Shown here: piece after piece, positions 10,126-21,685 of the stretch
Layout of the letters: each line of letters starts with the position of its first letter
How positions within the stretch are numbered: position 1 is the stretch's first letter
DNA from: Breviolum minutum Mf 1.05b.01
Taxonomy: Eukaryota > Sar > Dinophyceae > Suessiales > Symbiodiniaceae
Direction: 5' to 3'
DNA: 64,000 nucleotides
Assembly (NCBI GenBank): GCA_000507305.1
Contig: DF239852.1
Location: 110,035-174,034 of the forward strand
Made by a program: the position numbers and the translations under genes
The notes under the pieces: generated by a model
Database searches by the model: none
Told to the model about the DNA's origin: nothing
The model's input: only the letters and a program-made list of their open reading frames with translations

Positions 10126-11272
10126 TTAACGACGCAATGCAGTTGCTGGAATGAAAACGCCACCTGCAAGATTTGCCGCTCTTTGAGCAATGAGATCAGC
10201 AGAAATTTGTTGCTGCCTCAAAACTTGATCAGACCTCCAGGCATCGGCTGGTGCCTTTACCTTCAGCGGCGGTGGTACCTTTCTGCCCTTGGGAACCACA
10301 GGAACCACAGCCACGTGCTGAAGCTTTGGCAAACACTGCACTGATTGCGCAACAACTTTGCCTTGCATAGGATTCTGACAATTCGCATGGACAATGTGTG
10401 CTGCGGCCTGGACAAAAGTGCCTTGCTTCGGATTGAATTTGGAAATCACCTTTGAGTGCAGTCCTGGTACACAAGGGATTGGTTTGGGCTTAGGCTTCGG
10501 AATCCACTTCGGAATGGTGGGAATCGGAATGGGCTTTGAAGGAGTGCACTTTTGGGATGCAATCAGCTTTGGCATGGCCAAACTTTTTTTTGCAAACAGT
10601 CTTCCGATAAGCCAGGGCAGCGACAACCAAGCTTTTACTCTTTCTATGTGCAGCTGTTGGAACAGGTTCTAACTCCTCTTTGATTTCAGGCGCAGCTGTT
10701 GGAACAGTGTCTAACTCCTCTTTGATTTCAGGCGCAGCTGTTGGAACAGTGTCTAACTCCCCTTTGATTTCAGGCGCAGCTGCTGGAACAGGTTCATGTT
10801 TTGACTTCTGTTTTGAAGTAATTTTCTCTTGGGCTTCAACCTCTTCTACAACAACCTCCTCCATCTCTTCATCACCCTGTTCACAGTCATGGCGCTGCCA
10901 ATGCAAATCATGATTTAAGCAGTGCCATTTGTCCCAATGCCATCCATTGTCACACCAGTTGTCCTCCCACGAATGGTCCCACCACCATTTGTCACTCTGC
11001 CATTCGACACCCTGATCTTTCGTATCACGGTCACGATGCTTCCGACGCTTCCGCTGCCTTCGATGCTTCGGATGCTTCCTGCCATCATGATCAAGATCAG
11101 AGTCAGAGTAAGCGATGCAGTCACCATCCTCGTCAATGAAGAACTTCTGGGACAGCTTCTTGCTATCACTATTCCTCACATTCCTGGTGCTTCTCCGCCG
11201 ACGCCCGCCACGCCGACGCCCTTGTCCTTTTTGCTGCGTCCATTTGAACATGGCTGCTAAACATTTTAACAT
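10126..11272 (-). CDS. Charged, low-complexity repeat protein
   Basis: The N-terminal segment (11272-10490) starts MLKCLAAMFKWTQQKGQ and is very basic (GRRRGGRRRRST). It continues with FFIDEDGDCIAYSDSDLD, a Trp/His/Asp-rich section (WWWDHSWEDNW) and a 14-residue repeat (PEIKEELDTVPTAA). A second frame (10626-10126) continues with Pro/Lys repeats (PIPIPTIPKWIPKPKPKP) and a more globular end (LRQQQISADLIAQRAANL). The frames overlap at 10490-10626, so an intron or frameshift joins them. No enzyme domain is visible. The composition suggests a nuclear or RNA-associated scaffold, which is inference only. Confidence 0.5.
10670..10795. repeat. 42-bp tandem repeat, three full units
   Basis: Units at 10670-10711, 10712-10753 and 10754-10795, with a partial unit at 10649-10669. 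They encode the repeat PEIKEELDTVPTAA on the minus strand and keep the frame open. Confidence 0.93.
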
Positions 11273-11949
11273 TTTGATCCAAAAATATCAAAATATATTG
11301 CGCTATGATTAGTGCACTCATCAACTACGATCTGTCCAAAATTTGTATTTAGGTCACCTGTTTCTCTCCAACACGCAAAGTTGCTGGCTCATGCCCGCAC
11401 GGAAAAAAGTGAAATACCTGCTTTATCTGATCACAACACACGACCGTGACTGAGCTTTGGGTCCTGAGTCGTCTGATCTATCCATGCAATTTTGCCCTCT
11501 TGCCTGACTTTTGCGTGGAATCGAAAGTGAAATCCACATGTCTTCAACACGTCTTTGAATTTGACTTTAGGCAAACGGTTTTTGTACCTAACTATTTATG
11601 GCGTGCTTGGCAAATTGAAACTACAATAGAATCAGATATCAATGTATATTTACATATGCGTGCATAACAAGCGAATGCCAATAGTGATAACAGCACAATA
11701 CGATGCAATATGCAATCCAAAACACATGCAAACATGTTTGTGCGCGAATGACATATCACCATTGGCAAACCAGTACACGAGTCAAGTGAATTGCAGGAAT
11801 CAAGTCCATTGCATGTCATGATCAGTGCACTAGTGTTCCGGGACTTGCATTCAACAAAAAACATCGAGAACACAATTCTCGACTAGTGGCCACCTCAGCA
11901 TTCGCATCTTCGTTGCACTGTTGGGAGAGGAATTCCTGCGGGTCGTAAT
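11273..11949. other. Intergenic, no gene seen
   Basis: Short frames only. Nothing with motif or composition support on either strand. Confidence 0.45.
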
Positions 11950-12529
11950 TCAATATAGTGATTGTTGTATTTTGGAAGTTGGAAGTGGTAGTTTATGAAA
12001 TTGATGAATGTCAGCATTCACAAAATTCAACATCAACAACATCAAAGTCTCCTTGGAAGCATCCGGGCCGGAGTCTGCAAAGGGCATCTTCTCGTGGGAC
12101 ATGTACTGAAGATCCTGACCCATCGGGAATATGATGATGCGTGCATGCTTTATAAGTGCTGTGATTTTGACTTTGACTCTGACATTGCAGTCTGTCAATC
12201 CTTCATCAAAGCGCTGCATATGCCCTTCCATGGATGCTGGTGAGGACGGCCTTCAGAAAGTCATCAGGATTTTCTGGGTGCTCCTCAGGGCATGATGAGC
12301 TGCATGCATGTCGGTGGCAAATGCCTTGCCCAAAAAAAGAAGGCGCCTCCACTGGAAGTTTTTTCAAGCAGTTGTCCCAGAAGCTATTTGGCAGGTCAAA
12401 CAAGCCTTGCTGGGGGCATTTGAATTCGGATGTTTTTTGCAATGTGTTGTTTCCTGACATGTTTGTCTGTCTCCCAAATAACAATCGTTTCGTACAAAAA
12501 TTGGAAAGCGTCCATGTATCAAATATCAA
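11950..12529 (-). CDS. Two exon-like segments, unidentified
   Basis: The upstream segment (12529-12206) includes FKCPQQGLFDLPNSFWDNC and SFFGQGICHRHACSSSCPEE, with several Cys and His. The second (12231-11950) starts MEGHMQRFDEGLTDCNVRVK and includes KHARIIIFPMGQDLQYM. They overlap at 12206-12231, so splicing or a frameshift connects them. They share the strand of the large locus 1 upstream and might be its 3' exons or a separate small gene. No family is recognised. Confidence 0.4.
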
Positions 12530-13472
12530 ACTCAGCGCAATGCAACAAACGAATCTTTCAAAACATCTGGCGAGCCTTCTGCAATCAGCAAATCACATGC
12601 TTCAACGGAGCATTGCTCTATGATGGCCGCCATGGGACCACTACGCTAGTCGAGTGGTTTTTGCAGTCTTGACTTGATACAGCCAGTCAAGTGGTTGTTG
12701 CATGTTTTTGCTACATAGAGAGTTCAGGTCATCTCAGCAAACTCCAATCAAGGCCGTTGTTTTTACTTGAATGGAATTTCAGAAAGCATCAACAAGTAGA
12801 AGTCACAGGGAAAGTGTGAGATGCAGCCATGACTTTCCCGATTTTTTTCCTGCGTCCTGCATGTACATCTGCAAAGGCACCATCCTGCAGCCTGCGTCAA
12901 AGAAACGGCTCCCTATGACTTGGGAGTAGCATCTGGCAAAACTGGTGGCCGATCAAAAAGAACAAGCATGAAACCCCTCACACATACAATATCAAATAAA
13001 AACAAATATAAAAACCGAGCAAGAAATGCTAAAAGCGAACCTCTTTCAGGTTTACTCCATAGATGCCATAGCCCTGAACAGAGTGAACAAAGCCAAGCAA
13101 TGGGGAAATCGGAAAGATGAATATTGATTGCTGAGACGATTTCAATCTTGGAGGCCTGATCCGCTACGCTTCCAAGCACCACATTCACAGCGCCCTGCCA
13201 TGGGAAGTATCCAACTCTAAAGAGCCATGAAAAAGCTCACTACGACTAGTACGACGTGATAACAATGTCACATGTCACAAGTCAAATCTTTTTTGCGATT
13301 ACACACGGAACCCGGAACGCTAGTGTACAGTACCTTGGCAGCAGCCGCTCCAGCCGCAATCGTAGTTCTTCCTCTGTAGCTTGCTCGCTCAGGTCCACTG
13401 GGATCAGAGCCTCCAAGATTTTTTTTTGGAACCCCAAAGCACACTGAATGCCCCAAGCAGAATCAGGTCAAG

Positions 13473-13934
13473 TCAAGTGCAAAAGAAATCTTGGAAAACA
13501 TGTGTTTGTGGACTGCCACGCCCCCCCCAAAGCTTCTGTCTCCGCGCCTGCTGTTGATGAGAAGCTTTTGTCTCCTCTTTCCCAAGTCCCGCAAGGCACC
13601 AATGCATCATTCTCTTGACCACATTCTGGTGGGTATCCCCTTTTTGAAATTGAACCTTACGAGATTTTGTGCATCGAATTCCTGCTTGAGGATCAGATTG
13701 GAAAGGGCATTTGACAGTGTAGCTGGAGGTGTCGTGCCTAAAGGCTATGGTGAAGCTACCAAATTGAACAGTGTGCTCATTGAATTGGGTGCTGAAATAG
13801 GGCTCGATCTTTCGAGCACCACGCTCACCACGCGTCTGGTTTTCAGGCTCTGGTGCTGGTGCTTCCAGCCCAACTGAAGACAAAGGGCCGCGACTGTTCA
13901 ACACATCAAAATCTTCCACCCCTGTTGTTTCCAT
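13473..13934 (-). CDS. Locus 1 downstream exon with Cys/Trp module
   Basis: This segment holds FGSFTIAFRHDTSSYTVKCP, then a Cys 13 residues on (SDPQAGIRCTKS), and ends with VVKRMMHWCLAGLG. The pattern of a strand pair, two spaced Cys residues and a Trp-Cys-containing helix matches a module I recall from dinoflagellate element proteins, possibly a small zinc-binding unit. The last residues (KLWGGRG) reach a stop at 13473. The ATG at 13934 may be internal to the transcript. Confidence 0.5.
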   Translation of the reverse strand: METTGVEDFDVLNSRGPLSSVGLEAPAPEPENQTRGERGARKIEPYFSTQFNEHTVQFGSFTIAFRHDTSSYTVKCPFQSDPQAGIRCTKSRKVQFQKGDTHQNVVKRMMHWCLAGLGKEETKASHQQQARRQKLWGGRGSPQTHVFQDFFCT

Positions 13935-14533
13935 CTGCAGAATTAGAGAATCTGGCCGTGAAGAACTGGAGGCGGAGGAAGCCTAGGCATGAATGCAGGC
14001 CAAGACGACAAACATGCTACTTCGAAGGTGGACTGAAATAGATCAAGCTGTAAACAAATGAATAAATATTTGCAAATCATGTATTCTTGTTGCTTCTCAG
14101 TGCCAAACCCTAAAATCAGTGAAGGCTTGTTCCTTTGATCCAGGGCCTGTGCAATATCTCACTCAAACCATTCCACAACAAATTCATGTCACGTCAATCA
14201 GTTTTATAGCTACTCAGGATGAAACAATATCATGACCATAGTAAATCACACCGATACGTTGTTGGGCTACTGACCCAAAAGACCACAAAAAACAAGTCAC
14301 CATGACAAACACTGGCAAGTTCCAAATCCTCTTCAAATTCAACATTGCCCTCTGGATGAATTGGCATTCTCTTTGACATTTGCACCTGGGAGATGTTTTG
14401 CGAAAAGGCTATTGCATTCAAACAATTGCTACCCTGCCTGCTTGAAGGTCACAATCAGCGTATGGGTTTGCATCGTTTTTGTCTTGAAGACCTGTGGAAA
14501 GTCTTTGCAACAGTCTGATTTTCATGAGAGAAT

Positions 14534-14905
14534 TCAAGCACCCGCCTGATAGACCGCCACCACCACCACCTGGATCTTCAACTTTGTTGATGGCACCAGC
14601 ACTTGTAGTGCCTGGGAGAGATCTTGCATGCACGGACTATTCACTTTGGGACACCCCTTGCCTGAATCACGTCCATCAGCTTGATCTACATGTTTGACTG
14701 CAAAACCTGTCATAAAGTTTGCAGGCCCCTTCAAACTGCGTTTGCATTGTGTCACATCATCCCCACTCCACTTGAAAAAACCGTTTGCAAACTTAATTTC
14801 AGAAGGATATGCAACCTCACACACTCTTTCCGTATTACAAGTCCAAAAGCCTCTCCAAAATGTTCTGTTCATCAATTTCTGTTTAGTTATGTTCTGTATT
14901 ACCAA
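14534..14905 (-). CDS. Locus 1 exon-like segment
   Basis: The middle of this segment (CEVAYPSEIKFANGFFKWS, then FMTGFAVKHVDQADG) looks coding. It lies between the GWK/YYK exon and the Cys-module exon on the same strand, consistent with an internal exon. No motif is assigned. Confidence 0.35.
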   Translation of the reverse strand: MVIQNITKQKLMNRTFWRGFWTCNTERVCEVAYPSEIKFANGFFKWSGDDVTQCKRSLKGPANFMTGFAVKHVDQADGRDSGKGCPKVNSPCMQDLSQALQVLVPSTKLKIQVVVVAVYQAGA

Positions 14906-15197
14906 AAGATTGAAGAACTTGCTTGAAATTCACACTCAGAAACCTGGGCCTGGATCAGGTTCCGAAAGATTTTTGCCCCTTCAGCAATTTCTTCAACTGG
15001 GTCTTTGTCTTCGGACCCTCAGGGCTCAGGAGACCATGCTGATCATTACTTTGACAAGCAGCAGCAAAAACACAAACGTTCAAGATCTAACACAGTTGAA
15101 ATGCCCACCACAAAATAGGCTTGAACCTCACTGTTGTACCCCCATGGAAAACACTTGAAAAGCTGGCAAGGGGCTGTCAGGCTGTCCTTCAGAATGC

Positions 15198-15554
15198 TTA
15201 GAATGACGGCGCCTCTTTTTCTGAATAACCTCTCTGGAAGTGGCAGGCTGTCACAACAAAGCATACTACAGTTGTCGGTTCCATTAAAATGATGTGGCCA
15301 TTTGAAAAGGTATGTTGTGACAACAAAACAAACGAGCATAGCAGGTGTTTTTCTTGCCAGGTCACCTCCCTCGCATCCTGAGGGTCATTGGCTTTGGGGT
15401 CCATCTTGTTGCGGCGTGTTGAGTTTGCTGCAGATTTCTTTGCAGCTGGCTCCTTGTCAGATTCAGCATCAGAGTCTGACTCCGCTGGCATCTCCTGAGG
15501 CAAAATGTTTTTTTGCTCTGCTGGATTGAATGATGAAGTTGATTGGGCTGTCAA
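15198..15554 (-). CDS. Locus 1 linker exon, acidic/low complexity
   Basis: The first ~70 codons (MTAQSTSSFNPAEQKNI, then AESDSDAESDKEPAAKKSA) form a disordered linker. The remainder looks intronic. It sits downstream of the YYK exon on the same strand. Confidence 0.4.
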   Translation of the reverse strand: MTAQSTSSFNPAEQKNILPQEMPAESDSDAESDKEPAAKKSAANSTRRNKMDPKANDPQDAREVTWQEKHLLCSFVLLSQHTFSNGHIILMEPTTVVCFVVTACHFQRGYSEKEAPSF

Positions 15555-15864
15555 TAATTACAAAGGGGCAGTGGCCTGTCAAAAATGGAATTCAATAAGG
15601 CCACAGTGTTTCAGCTTGAAATATGAAAGATGAAAAAAAGAGTCCCTATCCTAGCAATCATCTCAACTCCTTCAACATGGCCGTATGTTAAGTCTTGCTG
15701 ACTGGGTTGCCAGCGCAGTCAGCTTCCCATGAAAAGAAACAGAATCACAAAACACAGAAACACAAATGTATGTAGTATGAAGGCCATCCTGCCAGGAATG
15801 GTTCCATCTAATGCAGTTGAAAAAACTTCTTCGCATGGATCAACTAAACTTTAAAAGGCATCAG

Positions 15865-16716
15865 CTAAGGAAACAAAAACGACATGTGAATGGATGGGAT
15901 GCCTGGGATGCTGATGAATCCGACGTGTGCCAATTGCAAATTCCAAGCATCAGAGACCCCCACATCGTCTGAAAAACGCGAGGACCGTGGCTTGAAGAGA
16001 TGAAGCTGTGTGCCTGTGTGCTCCGCTGGCTCCGCTGGTGTTTGTTGCTGGTTTTCAGCCCCTTCGATAAGTTTCTTGTAATAAGCAAGGGGCTTGCCAG
16101 GCTTGATGCCTGCCCTGGGAGCATAAATGAGAGCCTTGTAGTAGGCACATGACGCTCCATGGCACACTTCCTCGACACCATGATGCCATAACCTTTTCTG
16201 ATTTGCAAGAGCAAGCATGTAAAACCGAAGGGTTGGCGTTGAAGTCAAACGAACTTCTGTGTAGAACTTTAACTCTGAATCTTCTTGTCTCAAAGGGTCT
16301 CTGCTTGCAGCATGTCGCCATGTGTCAACTAAATGGCGTTTCCAACCACTTGCTGCCAAGGACATCAACAGTTCCAGCACCGTGTAGTTTTCTGGGTCGC
16401 CATCCTCCCGGCTTGTGCACAGGGCACACGGAGAAAACACACGACATTTCAGGGATGTGTCACTGTCTGAAAGCTTGAGCTGCTCCACAGAGTACTGCAC
16501 CAGGCCAGTAACCAAATCACTTGTTTCAAAAGGCTCTGCCATGATTGGTCTTGAGGATTCCTGCACAATGAAAGCGCTGCCAACTCTCCTGGTAGCAACG
16601 CGTGACCAAGACTTTCTCACACAAAACTGACAAGTGGTCTGTGTGTCTGTGTGTGTGTGCCCATTCATGGTTATAAGCATCTTGACCTGACGATTTCTTA
16701 ATTCCGCATCTACCAA
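15865..16716 (-). CDS. Locus 1 exon with GWK and YYK signatures
   Basis: The coding core runs from about residue 60 (MAEPFETSDLVTGL) to 220. It contains CALC, then LLMSLAASGWKRHLVD (GWK at 16339-16347), FYTEVRLTSTPTLRFYMLAL, and two Tyr-Tyr-Lys helices, AYYKALI (16126-16146) and AYYKKLI. I recall this GWK to YYK order in many dinoflagellate predicted proteins. Locus 2 has an equivalent GWK (56363-56371) and FYQAL (56079-56093). The first 50 codons may be intronic; the tail after residue 225 is low-complexity. No activity can be assigned. Confidence 0.65.
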   Translation of the reverse strand: MVDAELRNRQVKMLITMNGHTHTDTQTTCQFCVRKSWSRVATRRVGSAFIVQESSRPIMAEPFETSDLVTGLVQYSVEQLKLSDSDTSLKCRVFSPCALCTSREDGDPENYTVLELLMSLAASGWKRHLVDTWRHAASRDPLRQEDSELKFYTEVRLTSTPTLRFYMLALANQKRLWHHGVEEVCHGASCAYYKALIYAPRAGIKPGKPLAYYKKLIEGAENQQQTPAEPAEHTGTQLHLFKPRSSRFSDDVGVSDAWNLQLAHVGFISIPGIPSIHMSFLFP

Positions 16717-16756
16717 GGATCACGATGATCACATCAAAAAGGCAGGTGCAGTTCAA

Positions 16757-18567
16757 TAAAAGTTAATTCACCGATTCAGGGTGGGTGGGGTGCACATGAG
16801 AACCCAAAAAAACATGAACAATGGTTTTTAGAGATGTAAAATCTTCTTGGGGCACCTGCAGTCCAAGCCCAAGTCGGGCCCAAGTTGGCGCTTTTTTTCC
16901 ACTTTCCGCTCCAAGTTGGTACGTTCGGTAATTTTTCATCTTACCAAGTTACCAAGTCTTACCCCAAGCACCTGATGGCTGACAACAGTAGCGTCACTGT
17001 CCCTGCCAAAACAACTCCATCAGGTAAGATTGTTTGCAAAAGTTTTGCAAGTCACGCCTCACAATATTACATTGCCAGGGCCAGTTTCTGGCAACATGGC
17101 GCCCCACCAAGCCAGCAAAGACAAATCACCAAATCAGAAGTCAACGAAAACGCCACTATCACTGAGCTCCTTGAGCTTCTTGATAATCTCTTGCTCCAAC
17201 CTCATTGTAGATTATTGCAACAGCAACATAAATGTTGTCGTTGGTTCGGCGTTCGGACAAACAAACTGAATGTGTCCTAAACACTTGAATCGCCTAAAAC
17301 ATGAAATGGGATAGAATTCAATCATGTCACAAATCAAAGTATGGTTCATCTGATCTTGTCTTGTACATGTTGTTGCATACCATAGCTGGAGAGTCTAAGT
17401 CAAAAGTTCATAAGTATTCATTGCTATTGCCTTCTAAAATCTGCCAAGCTGTATGTCCAAAGTTGCTGTGTCCAAACCATACCTCAAAAAAGTCGCTACA
17501 TCACCATGACTGCGGAACACTTCATATGAGCTTGGAAACACTTCATATGAAGGAAGCATGGACAGCGGATCGTTTTCTTCAGGAATTGCCTGAATGCTGG
17601 GACAATACATTACATGGCCAAAAGTGAGTGAATTGGATCCATTTCAATCAATCATTCAGTCATTCAATTCAAATTCAATCGAGAAATCAAAATAGCAAAT
17701 CTATTGTTGTACATTGCAACTGTTTTGCTCACAATCACAATGACATGGCTTTTTGAATCCTGCATTATTCACAACGTCAAGCTTGCAATCATATCAGTGT
17801 TTGACAAACCAGAATACCAAAACAGGCCTGGCACTGGGTGAAAGGGGCCTTGTGCATGTGACTAAAGCGCAAGTTGTACAAATCCCTACCAGTATCACTA
17901 TGATAACTTGGGCGCAAGGAGAGTCCTGGACAAAGAGGCAAAGATCATCATTACAAATATTGCAAACGGAAACCGGCAACCAGTCTGTCATCAAATTTGA
18001 GACTTTTGTTGAACAATTTGTTGCCAAACCAAACAATCATGATGGGCCCAATGATGGGGCTTACTTAGCCATGGCTTTGTTATTCCAATTAATGCACAAC
18101 AACCAACAGCACAACAACCAGTCAAACACACAAACACAGCTGTCGGACGGTCCTTGCAAAAGCAAATGCAACAAACATCTGCAAACGTATTCCTCTGACC
18201 AACCATCCTTGACGCTAATCCGCCGTTGACAAACAAATCGCTGTCCATGGCAATCAGTATGGGTGTGGATGTCACAGGTCGTTTGGAAGAAAGGAACCTC
18301 AGTTCAAAAAAACACATGGCGAGCATTGTTGTAGGTCAGGAGACCATGCACACACACTTCCAAATTTGCAATTCCAAGGGCTTAAGAAAACTCAAATGCC
18401 AGGACCTGCTGAGGACCTGCTAGATGATACACTGTCCATGATCCAAACAAGCCACTTATGCACCTTCAAATTCGTACTTGTGGATGATGGATAGCTAGGA
18501 CTATGTGCAGAACTACTGCCTGAGTGACTGTTGAGCAGTGACACACAATCGTCAATTCAGAACTTTT
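16757..18567. other. Probable intron of locus 1
   Basis: No minus-strand segment here has convincing composition. The plus-strand frames (for example 17753-18229) look like chance openings. It most likely represents intronic sequence within locus 1. Confidence 0.35.
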
Positions 18568-18954
18568 CTAAAAATCAAATTCAGAACTGGTGGCCCGGTC
18601 GCTTTCGTACATCCGCTTGAAGAGTTTGAATCTGCCATAAGCAACCACAATCCGGTATGAGCCTCGAAAGTCAAATTCGTTTTCACGTTCTTGAACTGCA
18701 CCTTCCGGCTCTAGATTTGCTTCTGCTTCCGGTTCGCACTCTGACTCTGAATCCAATTCGATGGTATCTAGCGAGCAGTAAAGCCATGTCCACCTTGGAG
18801 ATTCCATAGCATCCAGGTCAATGGTGTCTCTGCCGCCATCCCGAAGAACAGGCCAGTTGCTCTGACCGCCAACAAGTTCCAACGCCATTGCTTCAGTGAT
18901 GTGTGACTGTTCTATATAGTAGGCTAACGTTTGCATCGTGTTTGCAACAATCAT
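18568..18954 (-). CDS. Acidic exon within locus 1
   Basis: The 128-codon segment runs from MIVANTMQTLAYYIEQSHIT through an acidic centre (SESECEPEAEANLEPEGAVQ) to FRGSYRIVVAYGRFKLFKRM. Composition is protein-like throughout and it ends in a stop. It may be an internal exon reaching an intronic stop, or a small nested gene. No domain is recognised. Confidence 0.45.
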   Translation of the reverse strand: MIVANTMQTLAYYIEQSHITEAMALELVGGQSNWPVLRDGGRDTIDLDAMESPRWTWLYCSLDTIELDSESECEPEAEANLEPEGAVQERENEFDFRGSYRIVVAYGRFKLFKRMYESDRATSSEFDF

Positions 18955-19408
18955 ATCTATATCTAAACATTTGTAGATAAGAACCTGGTACAGTACATGT
19001 GTATCATGTGTGACAATGATGTGAACATCCTAAAGTTTTAAGTGTCCGACGTCCGATTTTCAGGTTTCAGACTGATTGCTGAATTATCTTAATTGATATG
19101 GATTTTAAATAAGGACGTGTCAACACGTCTAACTCTTTGTTGTGAGTTCCTGAATTGCTTCTGACTTGCTTTTCTTGAGCAGCCCCACAAGCGTGGTAGA
19201 AAAATGCAAATGACAAACCGACAGATTGACCAACCATCATGGATAGAATGTTGCGGACCCCGATTGATTTAACTTTTCATCCTGCCCCCCTTGCCCTCTA
19301 TCCATGAATCCATGAAACCACCAATTCCAAAGAGTCACACCATAAAATGAAAACACCAATTACAAACCAATTTGATGAACACACCAAATACCACGGAAAT
19401 GGCTTATT

Positions 19409-20167
19409 TCAATATTTGACTTCTAAATCCAATTCCTGGCGGCCAATAGATGTATGAGATATCGATATGACCCATGTTGAAAACAATTCAATGCAAACGT
19501 GAGCCATCCTACAGTTGCAAGTTGCAACAAATACAAATGCTTTGGACCAGTGACTCACAGCCTTGGCTATGTTGCCCTTCTCCGCTTGCGCCCTGAACCC
19601 TCTCCTGATGATGGTGTAAGTCTTGATTGCGATATCGGTGTTTGCAAAAAGGCATGGAATTGATCGGAGACTCTTGTAGTCAGATGGCTTCAAGTGCACA
19701 ACCTCAGCTTTGCAGCTTGGTTCAAAAAAAAACATTGAGTCATTGTCTCAATTGGCTGCGTTCCAGGATTGCTTCAGAACCCTATATTTGCAGTTTGTTC
19801 CTTGACTTTGCTGGTGTCTTCATTCCCTTTGACTGTGACTTTGGCGGGTAAAAACATTTTGTTTTCAGGCAATTTCTTGGTGCTACCAATGGCCAAAATG
19901 TTTCCCTGACAGGATGAATGATGTAAGGAGGCCGGAGGAAAATCAAAGGGAGTGTATACGTACAAGCAAATGCCCAACCATTTCAGTGAGCAGCTGAACT
20001 GAGCCCAGCACCCGAAAAATCACATGGGCACATTGATCAGACACTTCCGCTGGACCATCTCGTTCTTGCCCTTGAGCATTCATGGCGGCCGACGATCTGC
20101 ATTCTGACCTCAAGTTAGTGACAGGTTGTTCGAACCAGGCAAATGATATAATATGATATTGACACAA
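19409..20167 (-). CDS. Locus 1 exons downstream of the E-motif
   Basis: Three overlapping minus segments look coding in part: VSDQCAHVIFRVLGSVQLLT (about 20.0-20.1 kb), ENKMFLPAKVTVKGNEDTS (about 19.8 kb) and CKAEVVHLKPSDYKSLRSIP (about 19.7 kb). The first resembles TTYSIVQLITF at 57.1 kb in locus 2 in both sequence and order, which supports the homology of the two loci. Exon limits are not resolved. Confidence 0.45.
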
Positions 20168-20221
20168 TCTAAAACTTAGACTGTGACTTGCAAATCTCGT
20201 ACATGCGAGTCATTCGGGTAA

Positions 20222-20551
20222 CTATATATCATCGATCAAGCGATTTTTGTATGAAATATTCGTTCGCTGTAGCTGAAACTGCACACTGAGCATTTGAAGT
20301 GATTGAATCCTGCGCCGTAGGAAAGTTGCCCACCCTATAATACAACAATCAGTAATCGGCATCAGGGGCCCTGATTCAGTTCCCACATTCAACAAAGAAT
20401 TGCAGCTGGCAGGCACAAGCTTCAGAGACGTGGGTGCCATCTTTTCAGGTGATTTGCTCGAAAGGACTCGTAAATGCTTGTCCACAAAGTCATGTGGCAG
20501 CCCATAGAATGCTTGCGGTTGGCACACTTCCCTCATATGATCCAGGATCAA
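20222..20551 (-). CDS. Locus 1 exon-like segment
   Basis: The beginning (MILDHMREVCQPQAFYGLPH, then DKHLRVLSSKSPEKMAPTSL) is protein-like; the second half probably runs into an intron. Between the E-motif exon and the SVQLLT exon it occupies the place expected for an internal exon. Confidence 0.4.
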   Translation of the reverse strand: MILDHMREVCQPQAFYGLPHDFVDKHLRVLSSKSPEKMAPTSLKLVPASCNSLLNVGTESGPLMPITDCCIIGWATFLRRRIQSLQMLSVQFQLQRTNISYKNRLIDDI

Positions 20552-20690
20552 CCCAATCAGGTTGACATTGTCAATTGTCCGCGAAGGGTGCGGACCTCAG
20601 GGCGATAGTTTATATCTTGCCTGCTCACTCAAACCAGCTCTACATACAAGTTTCTTCAGTACAAACAAATATACCTGCTTGCGACCAATC

Positions 20691-20990
20691 TTAGTGAAGA
20701 GGGCTTTCCTTCAATTTGCATTGACAAACTGCCAAGGTCCCACTGCAGCTGAGGTTTTGACTTGTGATAGAACTGCACTGGTCATTGACCTGGAGGTGAG
20801 AAACTGCTGCCTTCACTTCTTCATTTCCGTCAAAAGGAAAGTCCTGCACTGCACACACACAGAACAAAAATTTGCTTCCAACTTTCAAGACTTCAAGATC
20901 CCTCGGTTTGATAGAACAAAGCCAATCCTGAAAGCCCTTGGTTGACTTGAAACTTTGCTCAAGCACACGCTTGCATCGAAGTGCAATCAA
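20691..20990 (-). CDS. Locus 1 exon-like segment
   Basis: MIALRCKRVLEQSFKSTKGF, followed by DLEVLKVGSKFLFCVCAVQD, has good composition and no motif I can name. The segment then drifts into Ser/Cys-rich sequence that is probably intronic. Confidence 0.4.
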   Translation of the reverse strand: MIALRCKRVLEQSFKSTKGFQDWLCSIKPRDLEVLKVGSKFLFCVCAVQDFPFDGNEEVKAAVSHLQVNDQCSSITSQNLSCSGTLAVCQCKLKESPLH

Positions 20991-21685
20991 AGCCAGCTCT
21001 CAATTCTCGCACTCAAAAACAAAACAAAGCCATCAGTCCTGCCCTGCTCGGTACAAAAGATCCATGCGCTGCTCTTGGGTCAGGGAAGCATGTGACCTTG
21101 CTTTTTGCCTTGTTGGTGCCAGAATGTCAGAAAACAAATATGAATTTTATCTTTGCCATAGTGAAACCACGAGACGGTTTTCTGTTGTTCAAGCACGACA
21201 TTCTGAAATCTGGGGTTGAAACCCAAGAACGAGACCGACAATGGCTGCATCCAAATCATTGGCACTGCAAAGATCATGATGTGATTGGGCCAAAGCTTGC
21301 ACATCCTATGTCCATGGGGCACGATTCTGCTGTTATGTTTTGCATTGTTTAAGTTCATGATTTATGTTTTGAAATCTGGAAACCAGGAGGCCAAGGTGGA
21401 CTTATATAATCACAAACAGAAGGAGCAGCATTGACAAACAGCACATGCAAAATGATTTTTCAATGAACCCATGACCCATGGACCTGGGGAACATAACAAA
21501 CCATTTGCCCATCCCAATCATCCCGAATCCCAACCTCTGCTTTTGAATCCAAATGTTTCCTCAACTCACGGAATCGCAGCTCAGAAGAAACCATCGCAGC
21601 GCTTGCTCTGGGGGCTCGATTCAGCAAAGCAGTCACCTGGGAATGATGACCTCAGATGGTCACACGGTCACACATGGTCGCACGG